Shown here piece by piece: positions 16,219 to 27,183 of a DNA stretch of 64,000 nucleotides; the first letter of the stretch is position 1, and each line of letters opens with the position of its first letter. The DNA comes from Demequina flava (GTDB lineage Bacteria > Actinomycetota > Actinomycetes > Actinomycetales > Demequinaceae), in the NCBI RefSeq assembly GCF_000975035.1, contig NZ_BBRA01000001.1, positions 822,788-886,787 on the forward strand, written 5' to 3'. A model generated the notes under the pieces. The model was not told the DNA's origin. It saw nothing but the letters and a program-made list of their open reading frames with translations, and ran no database searches. A program made the position numbers and the translations under genes.

Positions 16219-17708
16219 GCGTTCGCCTCCTCTAGCTGAACGTGGGCCACGGCGTCAGCCGATGGTGCACTCACGTAGTCGATGGCCAGACCGGGCACGA
16301 AGCCCAGCACCAGCATCGCGATGATCAGCGGCCACACAGCCAGCTTCTCTCGCAGGCTCAGGTCCTTGGTGCCGGCGAGCGAGGGAACCTCGGGGCCGGT
16401 GAAGACCTTCTTGTAAGTCAGCAGGATGTACAGCGCTGCCAGAACCACGGAGATCGCGGACACGATGACCGCAACCTTCGCGACCGGGTAGGCGCCGATG
16501 AACACCATGATCTCCGACACGAACGGCGACAGACCAGGCAGGGCTGCGGCCGACATACCGACAATCAGGAAGCTGCCAGCGAAGATCGGCACCACACGCT
16601 GCAGGCCGCCGTACGTGGACAGTTCCGCGGAGCCGGTGCGCTTGATGAGGAAGCCCACCAGGAAGAACAGTGCGGCCGTCGACAGTCCGTGGTTGAACAT
16701 GTACAGCGCCGCGCCTTCCATGGCGGTGGGCTGGAACACGAAGATACCGAGGATCATCACACCGAAGTGGCTCACCGAGGTGAACGCCACCAGGCGCAGC
16801 ATATTCTTCTGGCCGATTGCCAGCAGGGCGCCGTAGATGACCGAGATCACCGCGAACACGATGATGACCGGCGCCGCCCACTGGGAGGCGTTCGGGAACA
16901 TCACCAGGCACAGCGTGATCATGCCGAAGGTACCGATCTTGTCCAGCACGGCCACGAGGAGCGCGGTGGTGCTGGGCGGTGCCTCTTCTGCCACGGTGGG
17001 CAGCCACGTGTGCAGCGGAACCATGGGCGCCTTGATCGCGAACGCGATGAAGAAGCCAAGGAACAGCAGTCGCTCCGTGGTGGCGGACATCTCGATGCCG
17101 GTGAGGTTGTCGATCAGGAAGGCCTGCTCGCCACCGGGGCCCACGAAGTACAGCGCGACGACGGCGACCAGCATGATGAGGCCACCGACGAGCGAGTACA
17201 GCAGGAACTTCACCGCGGCGTAGCGTCGCTGAGCGCCACCGAATCCACCGATGAGGAAGTACAGGGGCACGAGCATGGCCTCGAAGAGGACGTAGAACAA
17301 GAAGACGTCGCGCGCGGCGAAGATGCCGACCATGAACGCCTGGCTCAGGAGCACCAGCGCCATGTAGTTGCGGATGCGCGTCGCGTCAGTCTCGTCGCGC
17401 CATCCGGACATCATTGCCAGCGGCACCAGAATCGCGGCGAGGCCGACCATCAGCAGGCCGATGCCGCTGACGCCCAAAGCCCAGCTTGCGCCAATCTGCG
17501 GAATCCACGAATACGTCTCGGAGAACTGGATGGCACCAGCATCGGCCTTGTCGAACTGCAGCGCCATGACGGCGAACAGTGCGAACTCGATGACGGTGAC
17601 GCCCAGTGCGATCTGGCGCGCCTTGGAGCGGGCCGATGCGGGCAACGCCCACAGCGCGGCCGCGCCCACTGCGGGCAGCGCGATCAGGACAGTCAGGTAA
17701 GGAAACAC
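16215..17708 (-). CDS. nuoM: NADH-quinone oxidoreductase subunit M
   Basis: 497 aa, about 14 helices. Antiporter-like pump subunit. Key signatures are FYVLFEAMLVPLYFLIG, with the conserved glutamate of TM5, and KAPMVPLHTWLPTVAEEAPP, with the lysine of TM7 and the broken helix. GTG start, 3 nt after the nuoL stop. Ends in a short soluble tail that overlaps the start of nuoN. Confidence 0.95.
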   Translation of the reverse strand: MFPYLTVLIALPAVGAAALWALPASARSKARQIALGVTVIEFALFAVMALQFDKADAGAIQFSETYSWIPQIGASWALGVSGIGLLMVGLAAILVPLAMMSGWRDETDATRIRNYMALVLLSQAFMVGIFAARDVFLFYVLFEAMLVPLYFLIGGFGGAQRRYAAVKFLLYSLVGGLIMLVAVVALYFVGPGGEQAFLIDNLTGIEMSATTERLLFLGFFIAFAIKAPMVPLHTWLPTVAEEAPPSTTALLVAVLDKIGTFGMITLCLVMFPNASQWAAPVIIVFAVISVIYGALLAIGQKNMLRLVAFTSVSHFGVMILGIFVFQPTAMEGAALYMFNHGLSTAALFFLVGFLIKRTGSAELSTYGGLQRVVPIFAGSFLIVGMSAAALPGLSPFVSEIMVFIGAYPVAKVAVIVSAISVVLAALYILLTYKKVFTGPEVPSLAGTKDLSLREKLAVWPLIIAMLVLGFVPGLAIDYVSAPSADAVAHVQLEEANA

Positions 17709-17711
17709 GGT

Positions 17712-19592
17712 TTAGAGACCCCCGACCACGATGATGAGAGCAATGACGATCACGCCGACCAGCATGGTCGCGGCGTAAGAGCGCGCTTGTCCCGTTTGCA
17801 GCTTGCGTGACGCTTCACCCAAGCGAGCCCAGCCGCGAGCCTGCTTGTTGACGGCGCCGTCCACGATGGTGGCATCGGCGTAGACCAGGGTCCGGGTGAG
17901 GTGCTGTCCGGGACGCTGGAAGACCGCACGGTTGACCGAGTCCTGGAAGAAGTCGTTGCGCGCTGTGATGGTGCCGAGCGATCCAGCGGGAGCTTCGACG
18001 GGCACGTCCGCGCGGCCGTAACGCATCCAGGCGAGCACGGTGCCAACAGCGACCAGTGCGAGCGTCAGACCAATGATGACCGGAATCGAGATCACCGGAT
18101 CGTGGTGCTCTGCGTGGCCGGTGACGGGCTCAAGGAAGTGCGTGAACTTGTCACCGGTTGCGAGGAACAGACCCAGGAAGGCGGACCCGACAGCCAGGAT
18201 CATCATGGGCACGGTCATGAGGGCCGACGACTCGTGCGGATGCATGTCGTCCTCCCAACGCGCCTTGCCGTGGAATGTCATGAAGAACAGTCGCGACATG
18301 TAGAACGCGGTCATACCCGCACCCACGAGGGCCGCGCCACCGAGGACCCAGGGCTGCCAGCCCTCGCCGACGAAGGCGGCCTCGATGATCTTGTCCTTGG
18401 ACCAGTAGCCAGAGAACGGCGGGACACCCAGGATGGCGAGCCAGCCAAGTCCGAACGTCACCCACGTGATGACCATGACGCCGCGCAGTGCACCGAAGCG
18501 GCGCATGTTGACGGTGTCGTTCATGGCGTGCATGACGGATCCGGCACCCAGGAACATGCCGGCCTTGAAGAAGCCGTGCGTGACCAGGTGGAAGATCGCG
18601 AAGGCGTAACCGATGGGTCCCAGACCCGCGGCGAGCATCATGTAACCGATCTGCGACATCGTCGAGGCGGCCAGCGCCTTCTTGATGTCGTCCTTGGCCA
18701 TACCGATGAACGCACCCAGCAGCAGGGTGATGGCACCGACAACGGCGACCACGAGCTGAGCGTCAGGGGCACCGTTGTAGATGGGGGCGGAGCGCACAAT
18801 CAGGTACACACCCGCCGTCACCATTGTCGCGGCGTGGATCAGCGCGGAGACCGGCGTGGGGCCAGCCATGGCGTCACCGAGCCAGGACTGCAGCGGGAAC
18901 TGCGCAGACTTTCCGCAGGCGGCAAGCAACAGAGCCAGGCCGATGCCGGTAAGGGTTGCGGTCGAGGCTTCCGGTGCCTGCGCGAAGACCGTGGCGAAGT
19001 CGAGCGAACCGAACGCGGCGAAGATCATTCCCATCGCGATGATGAGGCCGATGTCACCGATGCGGTTGACGACGAACGCCTTGTTCGCGGCAGTGGCGTA
19101 CTCGTCCTTGAAGTTCCAGAAGCCAATGAGCAGGTACGAAGCAAGACCCACGCCCTCCCAGCCAAAGAACAGCAGGAGGTAGGAGTCAGCCAGCACCAGC
19201 AGCAACATGGCCGCGATGAACAGGTTGAGGTAGGCAAAGAAGCGACGGCGTGCGACGTCGTGCTCCATGTATGCCACCGAGTACAGGTGGATAAGTGTGC
19301 CCACGAAGGTGATGAGCATCACGAATGTGATGGACAGCGGGTCCAGCAGGAGGCCGGCGCTCACACTCAGGTCGGAACCGGGGATGAACTCCCACAAGGT
19401 CACGGTGGTGGCGCGGTTGGCGGCGTCTTGTCCCAGCATCTCGAGGAGCGCTCCGGCTCCCACGAGGAATGCCGCGGACGAGGCGACCACTCCTACCCAG
19501 TGACCCCACGCATCGGCCCTCTTGCCAGCAAGCAGCAGGAACGCTGCGCTTGCCAGCGGAATGGCGATGGCGAGCCAGATCAGTGACTGCAT
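17712..19592 (-). CDS. nuoL: NADH-quinone oxidoreductase subunit L
   Basis: 626 aa. The largest pump subunit, with about 16 helices including the lateral helix at the C-terminus that clamps M and N. Signatures: [49 protein letters not shown], and the C-terminal [15 protein letters not shown] segment before the last helix. Starts 3 nt after nuoK. Confidence 0.95.
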   Translation of the reverse strand: MQSLIWLAIAIPLASAAFLLLAGKRADAWGHWVGVVASSAAFLVGAGALLEMLGQDAANRATTVTLWEFIPGSDLSVSAGLLLDPLSITFVMLITFVGTLIHLYSVAYMEHDVARRRFFAYLNLFIAAMLLLVLADSYLLLFFGWEGVGLASYLLIGFWNFKDEYATAANKAFVVNRIGDIGLIIAMGMIFAAFGSLDFATVFAQAPEASTATLTGIGLALLLAACGKSAQFPLQSWLGDAMAGPTPVSALIHAATMVTAGVYLIVRSAPIYNGAPDAQLVVAVVGAITLLLGAFIGMAKDDIKKALAASTMSQIGYMMLAAGLGPIGYAFAIFHLVTHGFFKAGMFLGAGSVMHAMNDTVNMRRFGALRGVMVITWVTFGLGWLAILGVPPFSGYWSKDKIIEAAFVGEGWQPWVLGGAALVGAGMTAFYMSRLFFMTFHGKARWEDDMHPHESSALMTVPMMILAVGSAFLGLFLATGDKFTHFLEPVTGHAEHHDPVISIPVIIGLTLALVAVGTVLAWMRYGRADVPVEAPAGSLGTITARNDFFQDSVNRAVFQRPGQHLTRTLVYADATIVDGAVNKQARGWARLGEASRKLQTGQARSYAATMLVGVIVIALIIVVGGL

Positions 19593-19595
19593 CCC

Positions 19596-19895
19596 TTACC
19601 CCTTCAGCTCGGCGGGCTCGTCGAGCGAGATGGTCTGACGTGCGCGGAACAGGGCGATGATGATCGCCAGACCCACCACGACCTCGGCCGCCGCAACGAC
19701 GAGCACGAAGAAGGCCATGATCTGTCCGTCGAGTTCGGCATACATGTGCGCGAAGGCGACGAGCGCAAGATTGGCGGCGTTCAGCATCAGCTCAACGCCC
19801 ATGAAAGCCACAATCGCGTTGCGTCGCAGCAGCACTGCGGCCGCGCCAATCGCAAACAGGATCGCGGCGAGGTACACGAAGCTCATCGCGGTCAC
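19596..19895 (-). CDS. nuoK: NADH-quinone oxidoreductase subunit K
   Basis: 99 aa, three helices, with the conserved membrane glutamates in [17 protein letters not shown] and [16 protein letters not shown]. Part of the E-channel linking the quinone site to the pumps. The GTG start overlaps the nuoJ stop by 4 nt; an ATG three codons in is also possible. Confidence 0.94.
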   Translation of the reverse strand: MTAMSFVYLAAILFAIGAAAVLLRRNAIVAFMGVELMLNAANLALVAFAHMYAELDGQIMAFFVLVVAAAEVVVGLAIIIALFRARQTISLDEPAELKG

Positions 19896-20695
19896 TTGGG
19901 CTCCTCCCCTTCACGGGTGTTGCGCGTATCGGAATCGCGCGACGGGGCACCGTGGGGACGGGCCTCATGGTCGGGGTTGTCGGTGTCCTCAAGCTGGGCG
20001 CGGAACTCCGCGCCGTCCTGCGTCTGGTGACGCACCTCGAGGACACGGGAGACCGAGTCCTCGATGGGGTTGCCCTCGGGGTCAAGTGCCGGAACGTCAA
20101 GCGCGTTGTGGCGGGCGTAGACACCGGGCATCGGCTTGTTGACCGGGTCGGCACCGGCGGCCACGCGAGCGGCCTGGAGCTCGACCTGCGTGCGACGCGG
20201 CGTGAGGCGCGGCACGTGGGTCAGGACGAGCGCGCCGACGGCGGCGGTGATGAGCAGGAAGCCCAGCACCTCCATCACGAGGACGTACTCGCTGAACAGC
20301 ACCATCGCGATCTCTTCGGGGTTACCCACAACGTCGCCCGTGCGGGGCTCAATCGTGGCGTCACCGATGACGGCGATCAGCAGAATCGCCAAACCGCCGG
20401 CGGCGGCGAACGCGATCCACTTCTGACCCTTGATGGTTTCGCGCAGGTCCTCAGCGTTGTCCACGCCTACGAGCATCAGCACGAATAGGAACATCATCAT
20501 GACCGCGCCGGTGTAGACGACGATTTGCACCATTCCAAGGAATGGCGCGCCCATGCCGACGTAAGCGGCGGCAAGGCCCACCATCACAAGCACGATCGAC
20601 ATCGCGATGTGCACAGGGCGCTTGGCGAAGATCAGCGCGAGCGACGGGATGACCGTGAGGAGTGCCACGGTCCAAAACAGCACCTCGTTAACCAC
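19892..20695 (-). CDS. nuoJ: NADH-quinone oxidoreductase subunit J
   Basis: 267 aa. Five helices in the first ~170 residues ([40 protein letters not shown] with the pi-bulge helix). The last ~95 residues are hydrophilic and charged, a soluble tail longer than in enterobacterial NuoJ and often seen in actinobacteria. GTG start, overlapping nuoI by 8 nt. Confidence 0.94.
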   Translation of the reverse strand: MVNEVLFWTVALLTVIPSLALIFAKRPVHIAMSIVLVMVGLAAAYVGMGAPFLGMVQIVVYTGAVMMMFLFVLMLVGVDNAEDLRETIKGQKWIAFAAAGGLAILLIAVIGDATIEPRTGDVVGNPEEIAMVLFSEYVLVMEVLGFLLITAAVGALVLTHVPRLTPRRTQVELQAARVAAGADPVNKPMPGVYARHNALDVPALDPEGNPIEDSVSRVLEVRHQTQDGAEFRAQLEDTDNPDHEARPHGAPSRDSDTRNTREGEEPK

Positions 20696-21374
20696 GGGCG
20701 GTTTCCGCCTTTCGGTTCTCCGGCAGGGTGGGCTCCTCGGGACGGTTCTCGCGAACCCATGCCACCTGCTCGTCCACTACCTGGGTGACGTCACCCTTGT
20801 AGTAGTCGTCGTCCGTGGTGCCGGGCACCATGGGGTGGGGTGCGTCGAGCTGACCCTCGGACAGGGGCGCGAGCAGATCCTGCTTCTCGTAGATGAGTCC
20901 TTCACGGGTGGGGCCCGCGAGTTCGAAGTCGTTGGTCATCGTGAGTGCACGCGTGGGGCACGCCTCGATGCACAGACCACAGAAGATGCAGCGCAAATAG
21001 TTGATCTGGTAGACGCGGCCGTAGCGCTCACCTGGCGAGTACTGCGCGTCCGGGGTGTTCGAGTCGGCCTCGACGTAGATCGCGTCCGCGGGGCACGCCC
21101 ACGCACACAGTTCGCAGCCAATGCACTTCTCTAGCCCGTCCTCGTAGCGGTTGAGCTGGTGACGGCCGTGGTAGCGCGGCATCGCGGTGTCGCGCTTTTC
21201 CGGGTACTGCTCGGTCACGGTCGGCTTGAAGAAGTTGCGGATGGTCACGCCGAATCCGGCGACCGGCGCAAACACCTTGCCGACCGGTCCAGGCTCGGGG
21301 AAGTTCGACACGAACTTCTGGTTTTCACCGTCGCGTTCGCGGTTGACCTTCCAGACGTCGTCAGAGTCAGTCAT
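20688..21374 (-). CDS. nuoI: NADH-quinone oxidoreductase subunit I
   Basis: 228 aa peripheral-arm subunit carrying two [4Fe-4S] clusters (N6a and N6b): C84, C87, C90, C94 and C129, C132, C135, C139 in two CxxCxxCxxxCP motifs. The ATG is placed where the conserved N-terminus begins and where the gene overlaps nuoH by 8 nt; the frame is open for another 58 codons upstream, but that is nuoH coding sequence read in another frame. The last ~45 residues are a charged tail. Confidence 0.95.
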   Translation of the reverse strand: MTDSDDVWKVNRERDGENQKFVSNFPEPGPVGKVFAPVAGFGVTIRNFFKPTVTEQYPEKRDTAMPRYHGRHQLNRYEDGLEKCIGCELCAWACPADAIYVEADSNTPDAQYSPGERYGRVYQINYLRCIFCGLCIEACPTRALTMTNDFELAGPTREGLIYEKQDLLAPLSEGQLDAPHPMVPGTTDDDYYKGDVTQVVDEQVAWVRENRPEEPTLPENRKAETARG

Positions 21375-22719
21375 CGTCGCCTCCTTCGGTGGCGGCTCGG
21401 CTGGCGCTCGCCTCAACGGTGCGACCCGATCGAGGTGAGGGGGGCAGGGTCTGGTGCGGCAGTGGCGGAACCGGGTAGCCGCCAGCGAAGGCGTCGAGCA
21501 CCTCTGGCTCCGGTTCTGTCTCTTCCGGCTTCTTAGATTCCTTGGCATCCTTGATGAAGCTGATCACGGAGATCGTCAGCAGGATGCCGACAAGTCCGGC
21601 CACCGCGTCGTACACGGCGAGGTCGCGGCCCCATGAGTCGAAGATCTGGCGACCCACGGAGAAGAACACGAGCCAGCCCAGACCCACGGGGATCAGGACC
21701 TTCCAGCCGAACTTCATGAACTGGTCGTAGCGGAATCGCAAGAGCGAACCGCGGACCCACACAAAGAAGAACATGAGTGCCCAGATCTTCAGGATCAGCC
21801 ATACGGGGCCAAGCCAGGCGGAGTTGAGGAACTCCCCTCCGACCCAATCCATTGGCCACGGCGCATGCCAACCTCCCAAGAACAGGGTGGCTGCCACAGC
21901 GGACACGTTGATCATGTTCATGTACTCGGCGAGGAAGAACCAGGCGAACTTCATCGAGGAGTATTCGGTCATGAAGCCGGCGACCAGCTCGCCCTCTGCC
22001 TCGGGGAGGTCGAAAGGCAGACGGTTGGTCTCGCCGACCATGGAAATCACGTAGATGATGAATGCCGGGAACAACGGCCAGATCCACCAGCGGTCATCCT
22101 GCGCGGCGACGATGCCCGATGTGGACATCGTTCCCGACAGGAGGAACACGGTGACGAGCGACAGGCCCATGGCCAGCTCGTAGGAAATCACCTGTGCGGT
22201 GGAGCGGACGGCACCCATCAGCGGGTACGTCGAGCCCGAGGCCCAACCACCCAGGACGATGCCGTACACACCCAGCGCGGCACACGCGAGGACGTAGAGC
22301 ACGGCGACCGGGAAGTCTGTGAGCATCATCGGCGTGGACTCGTCGGTGAAGGGGATGTCCACCACGGGGCCGAACGGAATCACGGCGAAGATCAAGAACG
22401 CGCAGAACACGGAGATCATGGGGGCTGCGATGTACAGCACCTTGTCTGCCGCGCGCACGGTGATGTCTTCCTTGAACAGCAGCTTCATCGCATCGGACAC
22501 CGACTGCAGGAGGCCGAACGGACCCAAACGGTTGGGGCCGGGGCGCAACTGCAGGCGACCGATGACGCGGCGCTCAAACCACACCGCGAACAGCACGCTC
22601 GTCAGCAGGAAGATCAGCAGGAATACGGCCTTGGCGATCGGCACCCACAACGGGTCATCCGCCAGGGCCTCGGTCGTCACGGCGACCGGGTCCACTGCTG
22701 TCAGCAGGTTGGTGAACAT
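21367..22719 (-). CDS. nuoH: NADH-quinone oxidoreductase subunit H
   Basis: 450 aa, eight helices, forms the quinone chamber with B and D. Signatures: [14 protein letters not shown] after TM1, and [25 protein letters not shown] in two conserved blocks carrying the acidic cluster near the quinone entry. A C-terminal hydrophilic extension of about 60 residues follows the last helix and is rich in Glu and Pro. One-base overlap with nuoG (TGATG). Confidence 0.95.
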   Translation of the reverse strand: MFTNLLTAVDPVAVTTEALADDPLWVPIAKAVFLLIFLLTSVLFAVWFERRVIGRLQLRPGPNRLGPFGLLQSVSDAMKLLFKEDITVRAADKVLYIAAPMISVFCAFLIFAVIPFGPVVDIPFTDESTPMMLTDFPVAVLYVLACAALGVYGIVLGGWASGSTYPLMGAVRSTAQVISYELAMGLSLVTVFLLSGTMSTSGIVAAQDDRWWIWPLFPAFIIYVISMVGETNRLPFDLPEAEGELVAGFMTEYSSMKFAWFFLAEYMNMINVSAVAATLFLGGWHAPWPMDWVGGEFLNSAWLGPVWLILKIWALMFFFVWVRGSLLRFRYDQFMKFGWKVLIPVGLGWLVFFSVGRQIFDSWGRDLAVYDAVAGLVGILLTISVISFIKDAKESKKPEETEPEPEVLDAFAGGYPVPPLPHQTLPPSPRSGRTVEASASRAATEGGDDD

Positions 22720-25208
22720 CAGATGCCTCCCTTGACGGTGACGCGCGCACCCGGCTCAACGCCGAGTTCTTGCGCGACCCATGAGCCGGGCGACTTCGCC
22801 GGCACCCACACCACGCCATCGATCATGTCAGTGATCGCGACGGGAAGTTCGAGCGATCCGAACTCCGTCGACACCGTGACCAAGCCATCCTGGATGCCCA
22901 CGGCATCGGCCGTCTTGCGAGACAAGCGCGCGACCGAGGTGCGGCCCGTTCCTGCAAGGTAGGGCTCGCCATCCTGGAGGGCGCCCTCGTCGACCAGCTG
23001 GTGCCAGGCGGCGAGGATGAGCTCAGCGCCGGGCTTGGCGTCCACCTTGGGGGCGTCCACCTTGGGAGCGGCGGGGCGCTCCTTGGCGGCCGCGGCACCG
23101 AGCGAACCGAGCTGCTGCGAAACCTCAGCGACCGTGCCGGTGCCGAGGTGCACTCCGAGCTCGCGAGCCAGAATGTCGAGCACGCGGTGGTCGCTCATGG
23201 CGTCGGTCTTCAGCGCCGTGGCAAAACCGCGCAGGCGGCCTTCCCAGTTCACGAAGGTGCCGGACTTCTCCGACGGCGGTGCGACGGGGAGGACAACGTC
23301 GGCGGCCTCAGCAGCCTCCGATCGGCGAACCTCAAGCGACAGGACGAACGGCGTGCGCTCGATTGCGGCCTGCAGGTCACCAGTGAGGTCCGATGGGGTG
23401 ACGCCACCCACGATGAGCGCGTCCACCTTGCCGGCCTCGGCATCGGCGATGATCTGCGCAGCTCCGCGACCAGCGGCCTCGGGAAGCGAGTCAACGCCCC
23501 AAGCCTGAGCAACGGCGGTACGGGCCGATGCTTCGGTCACCGCACGGGCACCCGGCAGCAAGCCTGGGAGGGCTCCCGCTTCGAGCGCGCCACGCTCACC
23601 GGCGCGACGGGGAATCCACGCCAGCTTTGCGCCGGTGCGCTTGGCCAGCGCGAGCGCCTGCGTGAACGCTCCGGGCGATCCGGCCAGGCGCTCACCTACG
23701 ACGATGATGGCGCCGTCTTCCTTGAGGGCCTCGGCGGCGTCCGTCGAGCCCTTGACGGCGGCGAGCGCCTTGCCCTCGCCGCCGGGGGCGGTGGGAAGGA
23801 GCGTCGCGTTGAGTTTTTCGGCGCCGCGGGTCAGGAACGGCGCGATCGAGAAGACCTGCTGCTTGCCTGTCGACTTGTGCAGGCGGAGGAAGACGATGCC
23901 GCCCTCATCCTCGGGCTCAAAGCCGGCCAGCAGCACGGCGGGAGCCTTTTCAAGGTCGGCGAAGGTGACGCCCATGCCTTTTGCGGCCACCGACGAGCCG
24001 AGGAAGTCCTGCTCCTCGTCGGACGCGGTGCGGGTGCGGATGTCGACGTCGTTGGTGCCGAGGACCGTGCGGGCGAACTTTTGGTACGCGTAGGCGTCCT
24101 CAAGTGTGACGCGGCCACCGGGAAGCACTGCGGCGCCCTGAGCCTCGTCGCCGGTAATGGCAGCACGCAGACCCTTGGCTGCAGCGGCGAGCGCGTCGGG
24201 CCACGAGGACTCGTGCAGTTCGCCGTCTTCGCCACGCACGAGCGGGCGGGTGATGCGGTCGTTCAGGTTCTGCCACGAGAAGGCGAAACGGTCCTTGTCG
24301 GTGATCCACTCTTCGTTCACGACGGGGTCGTTGTCCGCGAGGCGGCGCAGGATCTTGCCGCGGCGGTGGTCCGTGCGGATCGCGGCGCCCGAGGAGTCGT
24401 GCTCCGAGATTCCGGGGCTCGAGACCAGGTCGAACGGACGCGAACGGAAGCGGTACGAGGCGCTGGTGAGCGCGCCGACCGGGCAGATCTGGATGGTGTT
24501 GCCCGAGTAGTACGAGGAGAAAGCACGGCCGGACTCGTCCTCAGCGGCAACGCCGATGGGCTCGTAGCCGTCGAACTCCAGGACGTCCTCGTTGAAGGTA
24601 CCGATCTGCTGCATCGCACCGCGGTTCTGAAGATCGATGAACGCGTCTCCCGCAATCTCCTTCGAGAAGCGGGTGCAGCGCTGGCACAGGATGCAGCGCT
24701 CGCGGTCCAGCAGAATCTGCGAGCTGAGCGACAGCGGCTTCTCGAATACGCGCTTCACGTCGATGAAGCGGCTCTCGGTACGGCCGTTGCTCATGGCCTG
24801 GTTCTGCAAGGGGCATTCGCCACCCTTGTCACACACCGGGCAGTCGAGCGGGTGGTTGATGAGCAGGAGCTCCATCACACCCTCTTGTGCCTTCGCAGCC
24901 GTGTCCGAGGAGTGCTGGGTGTTGACGATCATGCCGTCCATCACCGTCATGGTGCACGAGGCCTGCGGCTTGGGGAACGGACGAACGTTGCCCTCGCGGT
25001 CTGGAGCAGCAACATCCACCAGGCACTGGCGGCATGCGCCGGCGGGCTTCAGCAACGGGTGGTCGCAAAAGCGCGGGATGTCGATACCGACCTGCTCAGC
25101 GGCACGGATGATGAGGGTGCCCTTGGGCACGGTCACCTCGGCGCCGTCGATCGTCAGCGAGACGGTCTCGACGGCCTGCGTGGTGGCCTTGTCCGCGGTC
25201 GAGGTCAT
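22719..25208 (-). CDS. nuoG: NADH-quinone oxidoreductase subunit G
   Basis: 829 aa. The N-terminal [2Fe-2S] domain has C48, C59, C62 and C85. It is followed by the His/Cys cluster motif (HPLDCPVCDKGGECPLQ), the CILCQRC and CPVGAL cluster sites, and a large molybdopterin-oxidoreductase-like domain without a cofactor. Carries electrons from NuoF to NuoI. The Pro/Lys stretch KVDAPKVDAKPG near residue 735 is a linker. Four-base overlap with nuoF. Confidence 0.95.
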   Translation of the reverse strand: MTSTADKATTQAVETVSLTIDGAEVTVPKGTLIIRAAEQVGIDIPRFCDHPLLKPAGACRQCLVDVAAPDREGNVRPFPKPQASCTMTVMDGMIVNTQHSSDTAAKAQEGVMELLLINHPLDCPVCDKGGECPLQNQAMSNGRTESRFIDVKRVFEKPLSLSSQILLDRERCILCQRCTRFSKEIAGDAFIDLQNRGAMQQIGTFNEDVLEFDGYEPIGVAAEDESGRAFSSYYSGNTIQICPVGALTSASYRFRSRPFDLVSSPGISEHDSSGAAIRTDHRRGKILRRLADNDPVVNEEWITDKDRFAFSWQNLNDRITRPLVRGEDGELHESSWPDALAAAAKGLRAAITGDEAQGAAVLPGGRVTLEDAYAYQKFARTVLGTNDVDIRTRTASDEEQDFLGSSVAAKGMGVTFADLEKAPAVLLAGFEPEDEGGIVFLRLHKSTGKQQVFSIAPFLTRGAEKLNATLLPTAPGGEGKALAAVKGSTDAAEALKEDGAIIVVGERLAGSPGAFTQALALAKRTGAKLAWIPRRAGERGALEAGALPGLLPGARAVTEASARTAVAQAWGVDSLPEAAGRGAAQIIADAEAGKVDALIVGGVTPSDLTGDLQAAIERTPFVLSLEVRRSEAAEAADVVLPVAPPSEKSGTFVNWEGRLRGFATALKTDAMSDHRVLDILARELGVHLGTGTVAEVSQQLGSLGAAAAKERPAAPKVDAPKVDAKPGAELILAAWHQLVDEGALQDGEPYLAGTGRTSVARLSRKTADAVGIQDGLVTVSTEFGSLELPVAITDMIDGVVWVPAKSPGSWVAQELGVEPGARVTVKGGI

Positions 25209-26533
25209 GCGTGAGCCTCCTCGGTGGCCTTCGCGGGGGCGTCGTAGTCAAACAACGCCGCGGCGGAGTGGTCGAACGGGCAGGCGCCCTCAGCGATGTG
25301 CTGCTCGAACTCCTCCCGGAAGTACTGGATGGAACTGGAGATACAGCTAGTCGCACCGTCGCCGAGTGCGCAGAACGCGCGGCCCAGGATGGACTCGCAG
25401 GTGTCCAGCAGCTGCTGGATGTCTGCCTCGGTGCCCTGGCCGCCCTCAACTCGCTTGAGGATCTGAGTGAGCCAGAAGGTGCCCTCGCGGCACGGGGTGC
25501 ACTTTCCGCAGGACTCGTGCTTGTAGAACTCGGTCCAGCGGGTCACGACGCGCACCACACAGGTGGTCTCGTCGAAGATCTGGAGGGCGCGGGTTCCGAG
25601 CATGGAGCCGGCGGCGCCCACGGACTCGTAGTCCAGCGGGGTGTCCAGGTGCTCATCGGTGAAGATGGGCGTGGACGATCCGCCGGGAGTCCAGAACTTG
25701 AGCTGGTGGCCAGCACGAATGCCGCCTGCCATGTCGATCAGTTCGCGCAGGGTGATGCCCAGCGGGGCCTCGTACTGGCCGGGGCGCTCGACGTGGCCGG
25801 ACAGGGAGAACAGGCCCATGCCCTTGGAGCGCTCGGTACCCATCGAGGTGAACCAGTCAACGCCGCGGTCGATGATCGCGGGCACGGAGGCCACGGACTC
25901 GACGTTGTTGACGACCGTGGGACGGGCGTAGAGACCTGCGACGGCAGGGAACGGGGGCTTGAGGCGCGGCTGACCGCGGCGGCCCTCGAGGGAATCCAGT
26001 AGCGCGGTCTCTTCACCACAGATGTAGGCACCAGCGCCGGCGTGGACGGTGACGTCCAAGTCGAACCCAGAACCGTGAATGTTCTTGCCGAGGTGGCCGG
26101 CGGCATACGCCTCGCGCACAGCCTGCAGCAGGCGGCGGTACACGTGAGTGACCTCGCCGCGCACGTAGATGAAGGCGTGGTTGCAGCCAATGGCGAAGGA
26201 CGTGATGGCCACGCCCTCGACCAGGACCTGCGGGGCCGACAGCATGGTCGGGATGTCCTTGCAGGTGCCGGGCTCGGACTCATCGGCGTTGACGACGAGG
26301 TAGCGGGGGCCGCCGTCGTCCGGGGGCAGGAAGCCCCACTTCATGCCGGTGGGGAAGCCCGCACCGCCACGACCGCGCAGACCGGAGTCCTTCACGGCCT
26401 GGATGATGTCAGCCTTGTCCATGCCGAGCGCCTTCTTGAGCGCACGGTAGCCGCCGTGGTCTTCATAGGTCGACAACTTCCAGGACTCCTGAGCGTCCCA
26501 AGTCGCCGACAGGACGGGGGTGAGGTCGGTCAT
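25205..26533 (-). CDS. nuoF: NADH-quinone oxidoreductase subunit F
   Basis: 442 aa. NADH-oxidising subunit. The glycine-rich NADH/FMN loop GRGGAGFPTG is at 54-63, a second glycine loop follows near GAGAYICGEETAL, and the N3 cluster site is SCGKCTPCREG. The ATG at 26533 has GGAGGA 6 nt upstream and overlaps the nuoE stop by 4 nt; a TTG five codons earlier is much less likely. Confidence 0.95.
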   Translation of the reverse strand: MTDLTPVLSATWDAQESWKLSTYEDHGGYRALKKALGMDKADIIQAVKDSGLRGRGGAGFPTGMKWGFLPPDDGGPRYLVVNADESEPGTCKDIPTMLSAPQVLVEGVAITSFAIGCNHAFIYVRGEVTHVYRRLLQAVREAYAAGHLGKNIHGSGFDLDVTVHAGAGAYICGEETALLDSLEGRRGQPRLKPPFPAVAGLYARPTVVNNVESVASVPAIIDRGVDWFTSMGTERSKGMGLFSLSGHVERPGQYEAPLGITLRELIDMAGGIRAGHQLKFWTPGGSSTPIFTDEHLDTPLDYESVGAAGSMLGTRALQIFDETTCVVRVVTRWTEFYKHESCGKCTPCREGTFWLTQILKRVEGGQGTEADIQQLLDTCESILGRAFCALGDGATSCISSSIQYFREEFEQHIAEGACPFDHSAAALFDYDAPAKATEEAHA

Positions 26534-27183
26534 CGCTGCTCCTCCCAACCCTGCTCGCGAGCAATCTTGAGGCCCACCAGCGTGGGGTCGCCCACGCCCT
26601 GGTCCTCGTCAACCTTGCCGTCCTCGAAGCCGGCGAGCACGCGCTCGGTCTCCTTGAACGTGGACACCTTGTTCGAGCCACGGGTGGGCTTCACGTCGCG
26701 TCCCTCGAGGATGTCGTCCACGACGCGCAACGCGCGGTCGGGCGTCATGTTGTCGAAGAACTCCCAGTTGACCATCATCACGGGTGCGTAGTCGCAGGCA
26801 GCGTTGCACTCGATGCGCTCAAGCGAAATCTTGCCGTCCGCCGTGGTCTCGTCGTGGCCCACGCCGCACTCGTCGGACAGCTGGCGCCAGATCTCGTCGC
26901 CGCCCATCGTCGCGCACAGCGCCGTGGTGCACACGCCCACCTGGTACTCACCGTTGGGACGGCGCTTGTACTGGGTGTAGAACGTCGCAACAGCGGAGAC
27001 CTCGGCACTGGTGAGGCTGACGGCCTCAGCACAGAAGCCGATGCCGTCGGGGCTCACGTAGCCGTCTACCGACTGCACGAGGTGCAGCAGCGGCAGCAAC
27101 GCCGAGCGCTTGACCGGGTAGCGGTCCAGGATCTCGTCGGCGTCCTTGCGCAGCTGCGCGAGGGTGTCTGCGTCGTAGGTCAT
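26530..27183 (-). CDS. nuoE: NADH-quinone oxidoreductase subunit E
   Basis: 217 aa thioredoxin-like [2Fe-2S] protein. Cluster ligands C85, C90, C126 and C130 (CTTALC, CNAAC). The helical N-terminal third carries the [13 protein letters not shown] block of the family. The last ~65 residues after the fold ([12 protein letters not shown] onward) are a low-complexity tail. Overlaps nuoD by 4 nt. Confidence 0.94.
   Translation of the reverse strand: MTYDADTLAQLRKDADEILDRYPVKRSALLPLLHLVQSVDGYVSPDGIGFCAEAVSLTSAEVSAVATFYTQYKRRPNGEYQVGVCTTALCATMGGDEIWRQLSDECGVGHDETTADGKISLERIECNAACDYAPVMMVNWEFFDNMTPDRALRVVDDILEGRDVKPTRGSNKVSTFKETERVLAGFEDGKVDEDQGVGDPTLVGLKIAREQGWEEQR

Noticed and set aside
21375..21548. 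N-terminal extension of nuoI by 58 codons
   Set aside because: This stretch is nuoH coding sequence in another frame; the conserved NuoI start and the 8-nt overlap fit the ATG at 21374.
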